A stretch of 57,470 bases of DNA, from positions 1 to 57,470 of the forward strand of contig JAAZBG010000327.1 of NCBI GenBank assembly GCA_012513915.1. The letters run 5' to 3'. The position numbers and the translations under genes were made by a program. Under the pieces are notes generated by a model, which was given only the letters and a program-made list of their open reading frames with translations, made no database searches and was not told the DNA's origin. Every line of letters starts with the position of its first letter. The first letter of the stretch is position 1. The stretch is from Fibrobacter sp. (GTDB lineage: Bacteria > Fibrobacterota > Chitinivibrionia > Chitinivibrionales > Chitinispirillaceae). Below are positions 27,401 through 37,200 of the stretch, one piece after another.

Positions 27401-28888
27401 ATAACACGTTATCGCAGGTTGAAAAAAGTTGTAACTGAAAAAACATCATACGTGCCGGCAAAAGCGGTATATATTGGCAAGGAGGTTAGAATTGTCTCTT
27501 CTGATGGAGTTGAGTACCCACTTACACATGAAAAAGTCGAGATGATTATTCCGTCAATGGGAAAGCTTAGCGCCGAGGGTGCTGCAGCGGTATTCAGAGG
27601 CTTGGGGGTTAATGCGAGTGCTGTACCTGTTCCTGATAATAACGTCTTTTTGACTGGCAGAAAAAACACTACATGTAAAGAGTGTTTACCATACATACTT
27701 ACTACTGGTTCGCTTATTGATCATATCAGCAAGAAAAACAATGATAAAGTAACTGTTTACCTTATGGCAACAGGCGGTGGCCCCTGCCGGCTTGGACAAT
27801 ACGGCACAGCAATGGAACAGCTGATTGAAAAACACGAAATCAGGGATGTTGCAGTACTTTCCGTTACTGATGAAAACCAGTATGGTGGAATGGGCGCACG
27901 TACATTACTGAAAGCCTGGCAGGCCATTCTGATCGCTGATGTATTCAGTGATATCCGTAGTATGTTGACAGTTACAGCAAAAGACAGGAAAAAGGCATCG
28001 GCTGTTTTTGAATCCTGCTGGAATGAAATCCTTTCTTACTTTGAAGGGAGACTCTCGGTAAGGTTGACAACACTACTCTCCACCATCGCCGTCAAATTAT
28101 CTGAAATACCACTTGAGAATGATCCTCAGAATGTACCGGTAGTATCGCTTATTGGTGAAATATATGTTAGAAAAGATGAATTCTCGCGGCAAAACGTTGT
28201 TGATTACCTTGAGAAAAATGGTTTTATGGTCAGGGTCGCACCGGTAAGCGAGTTTATGTGCTACAGCAATTACGTCGTTAGCACCGGGCTTGGAGAAAGA
28301 TCGTTTAATATTAAAGATCAGATAAAAATGCGTTTGACTGCCCAGATTCAGGAGTGGTGGGAGTGGCGTATTAAATCAATTCTCTCAACAAGTAAACTTT
28401 ACAAATTCGAGATGGTTGAGGTTGAAAAAACCATCAAAGGTGTTTCACATCTTGTAAATGAACATTTCCGAGGCGAAACGGTTCTTACCGTTGGTCTTGG
28501 GATGAGGGAAATTCTTCACGATTCATGTGGAGTTATATCTATCGGGCCGTTTGGATGTATGCCGTCACGCGTCTCTGAGGCTGTGCTTAAAAGGGAAATG
28601 AACGTTGATGGAAAGAGAAGAATGCCGGGATGGGAAAATAAAACGTCAATGTATGATTCCCTTGATCGTTTTCCATTTTTATCTATCGAGACAGATGGCG
28701 CACCTTTTCCTCAGCTTGTCGAGGCTAATATGGAAGCGTTTGTGCTTCAGTCAAAAAGAATGCATGAGCATCTGATGAATATCAGGGATAAACGGCATAC
28801 AAAGAATGCACTTCGAAGCGCGTTCAGGTGGTATGATATTATTCTCGGAAACGGACAGAGCGTTGAGAGGAAAAAAATTCGTACCTAA
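24497..28888 (+). CDS. Giant acyl-CoA dehydratase activase fusion (BadF/BadG/BcrA/BcrD ATPase x2 + DUF2229/HgdB-like)
   Basis: A 1463-residue protein. Two ASKHA ATPase modules lie at about 1-270 and 300-575. Each carries the activase cysteine pair that in HgdC-type proteins holds a bridging [4Fe-4S]: Cys125 (NKCASGTGEFF) with Cys163 (GRCSVFCKSDC), and Cys428 (EACSAGTGSF) with Cys468 (DQCSAFISSD). LDVGSTTTKSVLV and EIGGQDAKYTYL are ATPase motifs. From about 665 follows a DUF2229/2-hydroxyacyl-CoA dehydratase-related part with further Cys motifs (NFSCGPDSFLLG, TTCKECLPYI, GGGPCRLGQYG). It likely couples ATP hydrolysis to low-potential electron transfer in anaerobes; the acceptor is unknown. ATG 24497 has GAGAG 5 bases upstream, and GTG 24494 is also in frame. 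No separate dehydratase subunits are nearby. Confidence 0.87.
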   Translation: MRTLGICFGSTTMQCVIADINNKKVNVKSTFRVAHEGNPRSAFSNYVKSIQTEKITRVAVTGRAFRNHINLTSISEPEALEYAIRSSFVNGEYPDLVVSSGGETQLVYTITSKGGINAVHSGNKCASGTGEFFLQQIRRMGLTLEEAVEMASRGAPHKIAGRCSVFCKSDCTHALNKGELRENVAAGLCLMMADKISDLVKDLQSDFAAVIGGGSNNHAMVDILRSRFKKLVIPDHADCFEALGAAVWASEHDCKVFNPDINAIIIKNEQSFKTHKPLKDAVHLVEFKESCRDVVQNGDECILGLDVGSTTTKSVLVRRSDLQILASIYLRTNGDPVNASIECYKSIKSQVGDKKITINGLGVTGSGRQIAGLHALTDNIINEIIAHATAATHFDKDVDTIFEIGGQDAKYTYLTSGVPSDYAMNEACSAGTGSFLEESARESLNIATEMIGSLALEGYNPPNFTDQCSAFISSDIKIAAQEGVSKNDILGGLVYSIGLNYLNRVKGSRPVGKKIFMQGGVCYNKAVPVAIASLMNTSIIVPPDPGLTGAYGVALEVENRIKLGISNACEFNLDELINRDAIRESAFTCQGGKEKCDRKCQISRIRIEGKVYPFGGVCNKYYNIRLNREVDTEQFDYVALRQKLLYGKYGVLSEDNNLNLDKPSRTVGIVRSFLTHSFYPLYSNFFNKLGYRVILSDEIDPEGISRIESAFCLPAEISHGSFANLLKMKPDYMFLPHVTQIEVKNVPTYSKTCVFVQGESYYLRATFRKEIEQSAAVVLSPVLRLDKGYESEEQTFVDMAKKMGVAEKSAKEAFKWACLKQRGFEAELIEHGKKALAYLDKNKDTFGVVLFGRPYSAFTGDTNMGIPHKVASRGYVIIPHDMLPASDYQVHHKMYWGMGQKLMKSSQFVKDHENLFGFYITNFSCGPDSFLLGYFRNFMKDKPSLTLELDQHTADAGIDTRIEAAVDIITRYRRLKKVVTEKTSYVPAKAVYIGKEVRIVSSDGVEYPLTHEKVEMIIPSMGKLSAEGAAAVFRGLGVNASAVPVPDNNVFLTGRKNTTCKECLPYILTTGSLIDHISKKNNDKVTVYLMATGGGPCRLGQYGTAMEQLIEKHEIRDVAVLSVTDENQYGGMGARTLLKAWQAILIADVFSDIRSMLTVTAKDRKKASAVFESCWNEILSYFEGRLSVRLTTLLSTIAVKLSEIPLENDPQNVPVVSLIGEIYVRKDEFSRQNVVDYLEKNGFMVRVAPVSEFMCYSNYVVSTGLGERSFNIKDQIKMRLTAQIQEWWEWRIKSILSTSKLYKFEMVEVEKTIKGVSHLVNEHFRGETVLTVGLGMREILHDSCGVISIGPFGCMPSRVSEAVLKREMNVDGKRRMPGWENKTSMYDSLDRFPFLSIETDGAPFPQLVEANMEAFVLQSKRMHEHLMNIRDKRHTKNALRSAFRWYDIILGNGQSVERKKIRT

Positions 28889-29208
28889 AGGACATTCAGA
28901 TCCGGGATTCAAGCGTGTTCATTCAAAATTATTGTTCACAAATGATTCCCTGATTATGTGATTGATGCGTAAAATTATCAGGCTGTAATTCGGCCTGGTT
29001 TTTGCGCCGACTCTTTGCCAGGGCATACAAAATCCTTGTAAATTTTTTAAATTCAATGATCCTGCGTGTCAATAGACAATTCACAGTTAAATCATCACAA
29101 TATACTCCTTCTGTTTTCCGTACTTATTATTATTATTAATCTGTGGGAGAAATTATTTTCTACCAGCATTTTTAATTGCTTAAATTTTAAACACTTAAAA
29201 GAAGACTT
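28889..29208. other. Intergenic region before the C25 peptidase gene
   Basis: 320 bases with no supported gene. It holds the hairpin at 28977-29003 and, nearer the peptidase gene, a TTATTATTATTATTAAT stretch (about 29126-29142) that could be part of the promoter region. Nothing else was recognised. Confidence 0.4.
28977..29003 (+). terminator. Likely terminator after the activase gene
   Basis: Arms CAGGC and GCCTG around a 9-base loop, followed by GTTTTTG. The stem is short but the T run is in the correct place, about 90 bases after the stop. Confidence 0.4.
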
Positions 29209-32200
29209 ATGAAAAAAATTGCATGTATTGTCTGGTTAGCAGTTATAAGTATTGGCAGTATTGCCCAGGTTTCTATTATCACAAACACACGTGAAAAGTT
29301 AGAGTTTGAGTGGAATCTACCCGATGTTGATACAACATCCTATGTAAAAGGCGATAAAAGGTTGATCTCTCTGGGATTTGTGGGGCAGAACGTTGATGTT
29401 GCACAATTTAATGAACCATCGATTCCTGGATATTCATTTCTTCTTGGAGTTCCGTTAAACGGTCAGATACAAATTGCAATAGAACCTGTTGAAACCAGTC
29501 AAATTTACTTAAATAATTCATTACGGCATAATAACGACAGCAGTGCCAGAAGTACATTACGTTTTTCATCAAAATGGATCAGTGAGCCAGTATATTCGAT
29601 GATTGGAAATTATCGGACTGCACAGATAGTTATAAAGCCTGTGGAATATAATCATCTTAACGCTTCACTTGTTTTTTTACGTAAAGCAAAGGTGACAATT
29701 ACATATCCATCTGTGTCAATGGTATCAATCGCACGCAGTGAATCCCGGTTCTCAACAATGATGTCAAAACTGTTATTGAATGCAGATGTTGCCGGTGCAT
29801 GGGTAAAGACGTCAAGGCTTGGCAAAAAGAGTGTTGAACAATATCCTTTGCCAGTAACACAGAAAACAGCGTTTTTTAAGATTGGTGATGGATTCTCGAA
29901 ACTAAACGAGGGAACTATAAATGAGAATGGTGTTGTAAAAATTTCAGGAAAAAAACTCCGTGAGATTTTTGGAACATCAATTCCGATTTCAAAGGTGTTA
30001 TTGTATGCTTCGACAAAAGGCATGCTTTCAACAGATATACCAAAAGAGGGTGCCATTCCGGCAGGAATAACAGAAGTTCCGATGATTCGGGTTGATAGTA
30101 ATGGAAACGGCTATGTTGACAGTCTTGATTATTGTCTTGCGTATGTTAGCGGTACGTCTGATTGGGTTTATGATTATGGGTACAGATTCAAGATCAACCA
30201 TTATGATCTCTATCGTACCTATTGGTTGACAGTAGGAAATTCTGATGGACGTTCGTATTCAAAGTTCACGCAACCACAAAATCCACTTGTAAATTATTCA
30301 TCATTTACAAACAGGTTATATGCGAAGCGTTCGGAATTGCGGGAAACCGGTTCCGAAGGTGGAAACAGATGGGTCTGGCAGAAACTCAAAAGTAACGACC
30401 GCGCATTTAAATATACTTTTGATTTTCCACAACTGGACACAACTAAACCCGGTTTGATGTATCTTGGTACGAATCATGACGGACTTAATGTGATTTTTGC
30501 AGATTCACTACTGAAAAGGGATTCAATATATACCTACCCTGTTAAAAAGTGGGGGAGCAGGACTTTAGCAATTGATTTTACCTATTCAGGTGATTCTTTT
30601 TATGAACTTGATGATATTACCTTTGAATACTCATCCAGACTCCAGTTGACAAGTGAAGTTACGTCCATGACTGCATTTTCAAGCGGAGATCCAAGTATCG
30701 TTGCGTACAGCTTATCCGGAGTTAAAGGCAGGAATGTTTACATCTTCAGAATTAATGCGGCTGAAGATTCTGTGACTATAATTGATACGTTAAAAATGTC
30801 CCTTACTGATACAGTCACCTGGGCAGATACCGGTAGTATCGGAACAAGGTATTTTGTCTGCACAGATAGTGGATTTATAGCAGAACCAGATATTCAGATG
30901 CCTTCAATAATTTCAAGTCCATCTGTGGTGACAGATCTTCGTTCTGTCAATAACAACACTGATTATCTGATCATTACGCATCAGGATTTTATTGGTGAAT
31001 GTGAAAAACTGAGTACACATAAGCGAAAAATGGGCTTTAAGAATCCGGTAATTGTTCTTATTGATGATGTATACAAGTTTTTTAATGGGGGAAGCAAGGA
31101 TCCGGTGGCAATCCGTAATTTTATTGCCTATGTTAAAAACAACTGGACAAATGGAGATAATCTGCTTTTCACTGTACTTGTAGGTTCAGGGCATTATGAT
31201 CCAAAACGATATAAGACATCTGAAACGGACTTTATACCCATATATCAGAGTTCTTCATTATTGCAGGAGGATTTTTTCACGTATACGAAGCCCGATTCGT
31301 CAAACTCTTCGTTTCAAAATGGAGCCAGACCACAGTGCGTGATTGGCAGATTTCCATGTAAAACTGCCGGAGAGGCTGCAATCATGGTAAAAAAGATAAT
31401 TGAAATGGAAGATCCTGTTGTAGCCGATTACAGTGGATGGAGAGACCGGGCGTTGCTTGTAGCAGATGACGATATGCAGGGAGACAGCTATGATGGTATC
31501 ATGAATTCAAATCCTCATCACAAATCTTCCGATAAGGTCGCTGATACCATGTGGTCAAAGTGGCCGTCAATGGATGTTCGCAAGGCATATTTATTTGAAT
31601 ATGAATGGAATGCGGCCAGAGAAAAACCTGGTGCGACACAGGCAATTTTGAATGAGATTAATAATGGTGTTGCGTATGTGAATTATTTCGGGCATGGCGC
31701 AGAGGTATTATGGGCTGATGAACATGTTTTACGAAAAGAAAATATAGCGTCAATGACAAATCGCAAACAGTATCCACTGGTATCATCATTTTCCTGTTCC
31801 GTGGGGAAATTTGACATTCCAGGAGAAGATTGTCTGTCTGCTGCACTTGTAAAGACTGACGGTGCTGGAGCAATAGCTGCTATCTCAAGTACACGTTTGG
31901 CATACGCAAGCGAAAACGAGATGCTTGCGCTTGATTTCTATAAAAACCTTTTTGATGCATCAAAAACATGTGTCGGAGATGCTTTTTTCAGAGCAAAAGT
32001 AATTAGTGTATCATCGGGGAATAAAGTGTACAGTCTTCTTGGTGATCCGTCAATACAATTTGTCCGATCTGACAAAACCATAGAACTGGGTGTATATACA
32101 AAAGATAATAACGTAATTGATTCAATCGCCGCACTTTCGCAGATAGTCATAAAAGGAACGGTAAAAAATAAAGCACAGGCAACCGATGTAGCATATGGAT

Positions 32201-33204
32201 CCGAACAGACACCCGCATATGTAAAAATAAGTCTGTTTAATGCACCGGACACTGCTTCCCGTAAGGATGGGGGATTGAGGGATGAACGATATCTGATGCC
32301 TGGGACTCCGGTTTTTATTGGCAAAACAGCAGTAGTTAAGGGTACTTTCGAACAGAAAGTATATATGCCGAAAAATATTTCCTTTGATAAACCGGGTGTA
32401 TTACTCACTGCATATACATGGAAAGACGGTGTTGAAGATATTGCGACAGGGGTAAATAAAAAACTCATATTTCATGGAACCGGAATCGACACCACCACAA
32501 GTACTGATACTACAGGGCCAAAAATCTCAATTCGTCCGGTATATGATAATGCTAATATGTCAAGTGTTGATATGTCGTTGACGGATAAAATTACTACCAT
32601 GCTTCCGTTTAGTTTACAAATAGATCTATTTGACGAAAGTGGTATTGATGTCAGCGGTAGTGGACCGGATGAAGGATTAATAGTTGATATTCCCGGAGTT
32701 ATCAACCGTAAAACAATTAATAATAAATTTCAGTTTAAAGAGGGTGATTTCAGGGAAGGTGCAGCAACTATTGAGATTGAAGAGAATGAAATCAATCCGG
32801 GAACATATGAATTGCATATTTATGCACGTGACCTTATCGGAAATATTGCACTGAAGAAATTTACACTTGAAGTAACAGAAAAAGAAGAGATAAAACTGGG
32901 CCAGGTTCTTAATTACCCCAATCCTTTCAGGATGGGGCAGACAACACGTTTTTATTTTTATCCATCAAATACAACGTCAGAAATTCTACCTGGTACAATA
33001 TATGTAAAAATCTACACATTAGGCGGTAAGCTTATTCGCACTTTCAATGATGCAAAAAATGGAGTTGTATGGGATGGGTGTGATCAGGCTGGTAATCTGC
33101 TGAGTCCCAACATCTATCTTTACCAGGTCTCGGCATACAATACCGCATTTCAGAAAATGACAAAAAGCAAAATAAAAAAACTTGTAATTCATCCGCCACG
33201 GTAA
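29209..33204 (+). CDS. C25 (gingipain-family) cysteine peptidase, PorU-like sortase candidate with C-terminal sorting-like domain
   Basis: A 1331-residue exported peptidase. Signal peptide 1-20 ends SIGSIAQ. An N-terminal gingipain-propeptide-like beta region reaches to about 330. The C25 core is at about 575-960: TDYLIITHQDFIGECEKL, LFTVLVGSGHYDP, catalytic His829 (NYFGHGAEVLW) and Cys863 (SSFSCSVGKFD), 34 residues apart as in gingipains. The core ends SLLGDPSIQF. An Ig-like region follows, then a final domain with LNYPNPFRMGQTTRFYF, VKIYTLGGKLIRTF and SPNIYLYQVSA. Length and order fit PorU, the outer-surface sortase that cuts T9SS sorting domains and links cargo to a surface glycolipid. The PorU role is inferred; a plain gingipain-like protease is the alternative. 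No other T9SS genes are in the window. Confidence 0.85.
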   Translation: MKKIACIVWLAVISIGSIAQVSIITNTREKLEFEWNLPDVDTTSYVKGDKRLISLGFVGQNVDVAQFNEPSIPGYSFLLGVPLNGQIQIAIEPVETSQIYLNNSLRHNNDSSARSTLRFSSKWISEPVYSMIGNYRTAQIVIKPVEYNHLNASLVFLRKAKVTITYPSVSMVSIARSESRFSTMMSKLLLNADVAGAWVKTSRLGKKSVEQYPLPVTQKTAFFKIGDGFSKLNEGTINENGVVKISGKKLREIFGTSIPISKVLLYASTKGMLSTDIPKEGAIPAGITEVPMIRVDSNGNGYVDSLDYCLAYVSGTSDWVYDYGYRFKINHYDLYRTYWLTVGNSDGRSYSKFTQPQNPLVNYSSFTNRLYAKRSELRETGSEGGNRWVWQKLKSNDRAFKYTFDFPQLDTTKPGLMYLGTNHDGLNVIFADSLLKRDSIYTYPVKKWGSRTLAIDFTYSGDSFYELDDITFEYSSRLQLTSEVTSMTAFSSGDPSIVAYSLSGVKGRNVYIFRINAAEDSVTIIDTLKMSLTDTVTWADTGSIGTRYFVCTDSGFIAEPDIQMPSIISSPSVVTDLRSVNNNTDYLIITHQDFIGECEKLSTHKRKMGFKNPVIVLIDDVYKFFNGGSKDPVAIRNFIAYVKNNWTNGDNLLFTVLVGSGHYDPKRYKTSETDFIPIYQSSSLLQEDFFTYTKPDSSNSSFQNGARPQCVIGRFPCKTAGEAAIMVKKIIEMEDPVVADYSGWRDRALLVADDDMQGDSYDGIMNSNPHHKSSDKVADTMWSKWPSMDVRKAYLFEYEWNAAREKPGATQAILNEINNGVAYVNYFGHGAEVLWADEHVLRKENIASMTNRKQYPLVSSFSCSVGKFDIPGEDCLSAALVKTDGAGAIAAISSTRLAYASENEMLALDFYKNLFDASKTCVGDAFFRAKVISVSSGNKVYSLLGDPSIQFVRSDKTIELGVYTKDNNVIDSIAALSQIVIKGTVKNKAQATDVAYGSEQTPAYVKISLFNAPDTASRKDGGLRDERYLMPGTPVFIGKTAVVKGTFEQKVYMPKNISFDKPGVLLTAYTWKDGVEDIATGVNKKLIFHGTGIDTTTSTDTTGPKISIRPVYDNANMSSVDMSLTDKITTMLPFSLQIDLFDESGIDVSGSGPDEGLIVDIPGVINRKTINNKFQFKEGDFREGAATIEIEENEINPGTYELHIYARDLIGNIALKKFTLEVTEKEEIKLGQVLNYPNPFRMGQTTRFYFYPSNTTSEILPGTIYVKIYTLGGKLIRTFNDAKNGVVWDGCDQAGNLLSPNIYLYQVSAYNTAFQKMTKSKIKKLVIHPPR

Positions 33205-33254
33205 TTACAACAGCAGAGATTGATACAATTTTTATTGATGATAAGTGGATGCTA

Positions 33255-33299
33255 CCGCAATCGTTTCAGAATTTTTATTGTAGTCCATTACGATTGCGG
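33255..33299. terminator. Inverted repeat between the C25 gene and ppnP
   Basis: Perfect arms CCGCAATCGT and ACGATTGCGG with a 25-base loop, between convergent genes. A second hairpin (TGTTCATT/AATGAACA, 33323-33340) straddles the ppnP stop. Together they probably end transcription from both sides. Confidence 0.5.
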
Positions 33300-33325
33300 C
33301 AATGAGATAGCGCTGAATGATATGT

Positions 33326-33649
33326 TCATTCAAATGAACAGATATACTCAGCGATACCGGACTCGACTGTAATTTCGAAATATGAATTGCCGGCGACCTT
33401 GAAGAAAGAACCTCCTTCATAGGTTTTCCAGCTTGTTTCACCAGCGCATTTAACGGCACATTTGCCTGAAATAATCTCCATCTTTTCCGGAGCACCTGTG
33501 TTGAATTTAAACGTTCCAGGATAGATCAGTCCAAGAGTCTTTTTAGATGAATCATTAAATAAAATTGTGTGACTTATCACTTTTCCGTCAAAGTATACAT
33601 TAGCTTTTGATATTATACTGACATTATTAAATTGAACATGCTCTGCCAT
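33326..33649 (-). CDS. ppnP: Pyrimidine/purine nucleoside phosphorylase
   Basis: A 107-residue small cupin of the PpnP/YaiE (DUF1255) family, which splits several nucleosides with phosphate. Visible are VYFDGKVISHTI, LGLIYPGTFKFNTGAPEKME, ISGKCAVKCAG and the GGSFFKVAGNSYFEI strand. Length is close to E. coli PpnP (94), with a short N-terminal addition. It is a single gene with AAGGAG before its ATG. Cytoplasmic. Confidence 0.92.
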   Translation of the reverse strand: MAEHVQFNNVSIISKANVYFDGKVISHTILFNDSSKKTLGLIYPGTFKFNTGAPEKMEIISGKCAVKCAGETSWKTYEGGSFFKVAGNSYFEITVESGIAEYICSFE

Positions 33650-34237
33650 GACTGGTAGCTCCTTATTAAAGTGTTCTTAATGAGACTGTAAAATACAATC
33701 ATATCATTAGGTAAAACAAAGTTGTTTTTGATGATCCTGCTAAAATATTAAATGAACTGATAATCCTGAATTCAGTTTTCTGCATTAGTTTTTGTTGTGT
33801 TTTGATTAATGAGATTTGTTGCAACACATCCTGATGTTTCATCTCAAATGTATCACTTATCTAAACTTACGTATTATGTAGATTGCTGTAATTCTGGCAG
33901 AAAATAGTATACCATAACTATTTGGTGATGTAAAGATGGATTTACTATGTCTGCAGTAATACATAAATAAGAATTTGATACGATACATCATTCCGAAACA
34001 ATGGTGGATTAAAAAATAATGCTTCAATGATAAAAAACAGCAAATGGATATTTACTATAAAATCAAAATGTTGTACAATCAATTCGATCATATGAGATGG
34101 TTATGGAAACTTTGGGACTGGTTATTATAAAATCCTCAGTAAGTCTATTGAAATACTATAAACCAGGTGATATCGTCAGACAGGAGATAAGCTGACATAC
34201 GGTTTATAATTTGCATTTGCAGGAGAACATACGCAAT
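33650..34237. other. Long AT-rich intergenic region
   Basis: 588 bases between ppnP (-) and the hybrid kinase (+). No RNA gene, repeat or conserved site was recognised. The only notable reading frame is a 28-codon one at 34044-34130 (Trp-rich peptide) without a ribosome site; it is not called. The region must hold two divergent promoters. Confidence 0.4.
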
Positions 34238-37200
34238 ATGTCGAAAAAACTGAAAAAAACGGTAATTTTCATTGTGCTTCTATCGATTATACTCATTGTA
34301 CTGGGATACATTTTTATTAAGAGTGAATATAACAGTACACTAAATGCACGTTACGGAGAATTGCATGCTGTCAATAAATTTAAGCGTGATCAGGTTGTTC
34401 AGTTTCATACAGAACGGATGGCTGACATTAGCATTATTGCAGAATCTCCATACATAAAAAAAGGAATTGAACAATGGAAAAAGGATAAGTTCAATCCGCA
34501 ACTGCGTGATGAACTTATACAATTCATGTATTTGTTACGTGATGCTTTTAATTGTAAAGAGATAAAATTAATATCGCTGCAAGGTGATAATCTTCTAAAT
34601 CCTTTGGATAGTGATTTTGTTAAAAGCCCATATCTTCCACAGATTCAGGAATGTGCATACAGGCATGATGTTCTGCTGCTTGACCTTTACATGTGCGAAT
34701 ATCATAATGTCATTCATCATGATATTTTTGCACCGGTAATTTTAAACACAGGTGAGATATCCGGTATATTTGTTTTCAGAATCGATCCCGAAATCTCTGT
34801 GTTTCCGCTTTTCAGAGAATGGCCGGGGAAAAGTAAGACAGCAGAAGTCATGATTGTACGTCAGGAAAAGGACAGTGTACTTTATTTAAACCATATTGAT
34901 ACAAATGATATAAACTGGCGGTTGAGACTGTCGTTACAAAACAGTAATCTTCCTGCTGCAATGGCAGTTGAGGGAAAGACCGGGTTGGTTCATGGTATTG
35001 ATTACAAAGGTAATAGTGTTATTGCCGATATTGAAAAAGTTCCCGGAACATCCTGGTTTGTTATCAGTAAAATTAACAAAAGTGAAATATATGAGACACT
35101 GCTGATAAATATTGGCGTTGTTGCTTTTATTGTACTTTTACTAATTATATTATGCATTATTGTAGCTATCAGTCTCTATAGAACACGACAGAGCCGATTG
35201 ATTAAACAGCTTTACGAAAAAGAGTGTCAGGCTAACGAACAGAACGAGATATTCAGGACGACGTTATATAGTATTGGTGATGGTGTCATATCTACAGATC
35301 GCGATGGATTAGTTACCCACATGAATGCTGTTGCAGAACACCTTACAGGGTGGAAAGAGAGTGAGGTAAAAGGTAAAGCACTTGATACAGTGTTCCATGT
35401 TATTAGCGAGTCAACCAGACAACCAGTTGATAATCCGGTTAAGAAAGTGTTGACAGAGGGAAGAATTGTCGGATTCTCTAATCATACGATTCTTGTATCA
35501 AGAGACGGGAGGGAAACGCCTGTTGCAGATAGTGGGTCCCCGATTTGCGGTAGTGATGGAAATGTCCATGGTGTTGTAATGGTTTTTCAGGATCAGACAC
35601 GAGAGCATGAACGTCAGGAAGCAATTCAAAAAAGTGAGCAACGGTACAGATCTCTCTTTACAGAAATGAAAGAAGGATTTGCACTGCATGAAATAATCTG
35701 CAACGATGAAGGTATTCCTGTTGATTACCGATTTATCACTTTGAATCCGGCTTTTGAGGAACAGACCGGTTTAAAAGCAGAAGTTGCTATCGGACATACA
35801 ATTAAGGAAATTGATCCAGACGTAGAACCTGTCTGGATAGAACGTTCTGGTGCTGTTGCATTAACTGGTATACCTGTAACATTCGAAAAATATGTTCTGT
35901 ATTTAAAAAAATATTATCAAGTGGTGATATTTTGCCCTCAAAAAGGTCAGTTTGCTGTTTTATTTACTGATATTACAGAACGTAAAATTACTGAAGCTCA
36001 TGTTCTTGATGAAAAAGAACGTCTCAAAATTACTCTTGCAAGTATTGCTGATGGAGTGATTACAACGGATTTACAGGGTAATATTGTCATGATGAATAAA
36101 TCAGCTGAAATTCTTACCGGCTGGAGCAGCGATGATGCTGATACCCACAATGTTAATGATGTGCTGCATGTTTTTGATGAAAATACTAAAACTGCATATA
36201 ACGAACTGGTTAATCAAATTGTTAAAGCAGGTAAAACTGTGGAGTTTACAGATGCTACCTTACTTTATGCAAAAAATGGTACTGTGCTTTCAATAGAATT
36301 AAGCGGCACACCGATTCGCAATGCTGAGGGAGTTGTCGGTGGTGTGGTAATTGTTCTTCGGAATGCTACAGAAAAAAAGAAACTTGTGGAAAATATGCTT
36401 CGTGCGCAAAAACTGGAATCTATTGGAGTACTGGCGGGAGGTATTGCTCACGATTTCAATAATCTTCTCGGTGGAATATTTGGCTATATCGATATGGCGA
36501 TTGACAGTGTTGCAAATCGTAAATATGATGAAGTTTCAGGTCAATTGACAAAAGCGATGAATGTGTTCAACAGAGCAAAAGCACTTACCATGCAGCTTTT
36601 AACATTTTCCAAAGGCGGATCGCCGGTTCGCAAGGCTCAGGATCTGACTCCAATTATAAGAAATAGTGCACAATTTGCATTAAGCGGATCAAACATTGTA
36701 CCTGAAATTATTATTGGTAATTCAATTAGCAATTGTGATTGTGATGAAAATCAGATTGCACAAGTAATTGACAATATTGTAATTAATGCAAAACAAGCTA
36801 TGCCGCTTGGAGGTAAATTAATCATTAAAACAGAAAATGTTGATGTGGCAAAACTTCCCCCGGAAATGACACCTGTAAATCAAACGTATATTCATATTTC
36901 AATCACAGATCAGGGGATTGGGATGCCAAAGGAGATTTTATCCCGCATTTTTGACCCGTTTTTTTCAACAAAGCAGACTGGGCATGGCCTTGGTCTTTCA
37001 ACGGTATATTCAATAATTAAACGTCATGATGGCAATATCAGTGTTGAATCGGAGCAGGGAATTGGATCTACATTTCATTTATACCTGCCGGCATCACAGA
37101 TGAGCTATAACAATACAATAAATCCAGAAGTTATTGTTCATAAGGGTGAAGGAAAAGTATTGATCATGGACGATGAGGAGTTTTTACTTGACATTGTAGG

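Noticed and set aside
31938-32468. 176-codon minus-strand frame
   Set aside because: Antisense to the C25 peptidase gene, whose own frame shows clear conserved motifs here.
34044-34130. 28-codon frame coding for a Trp-rich peptide in the 33650-34237 gap
   Set aside because: No ribosome site and no support beyond composition.
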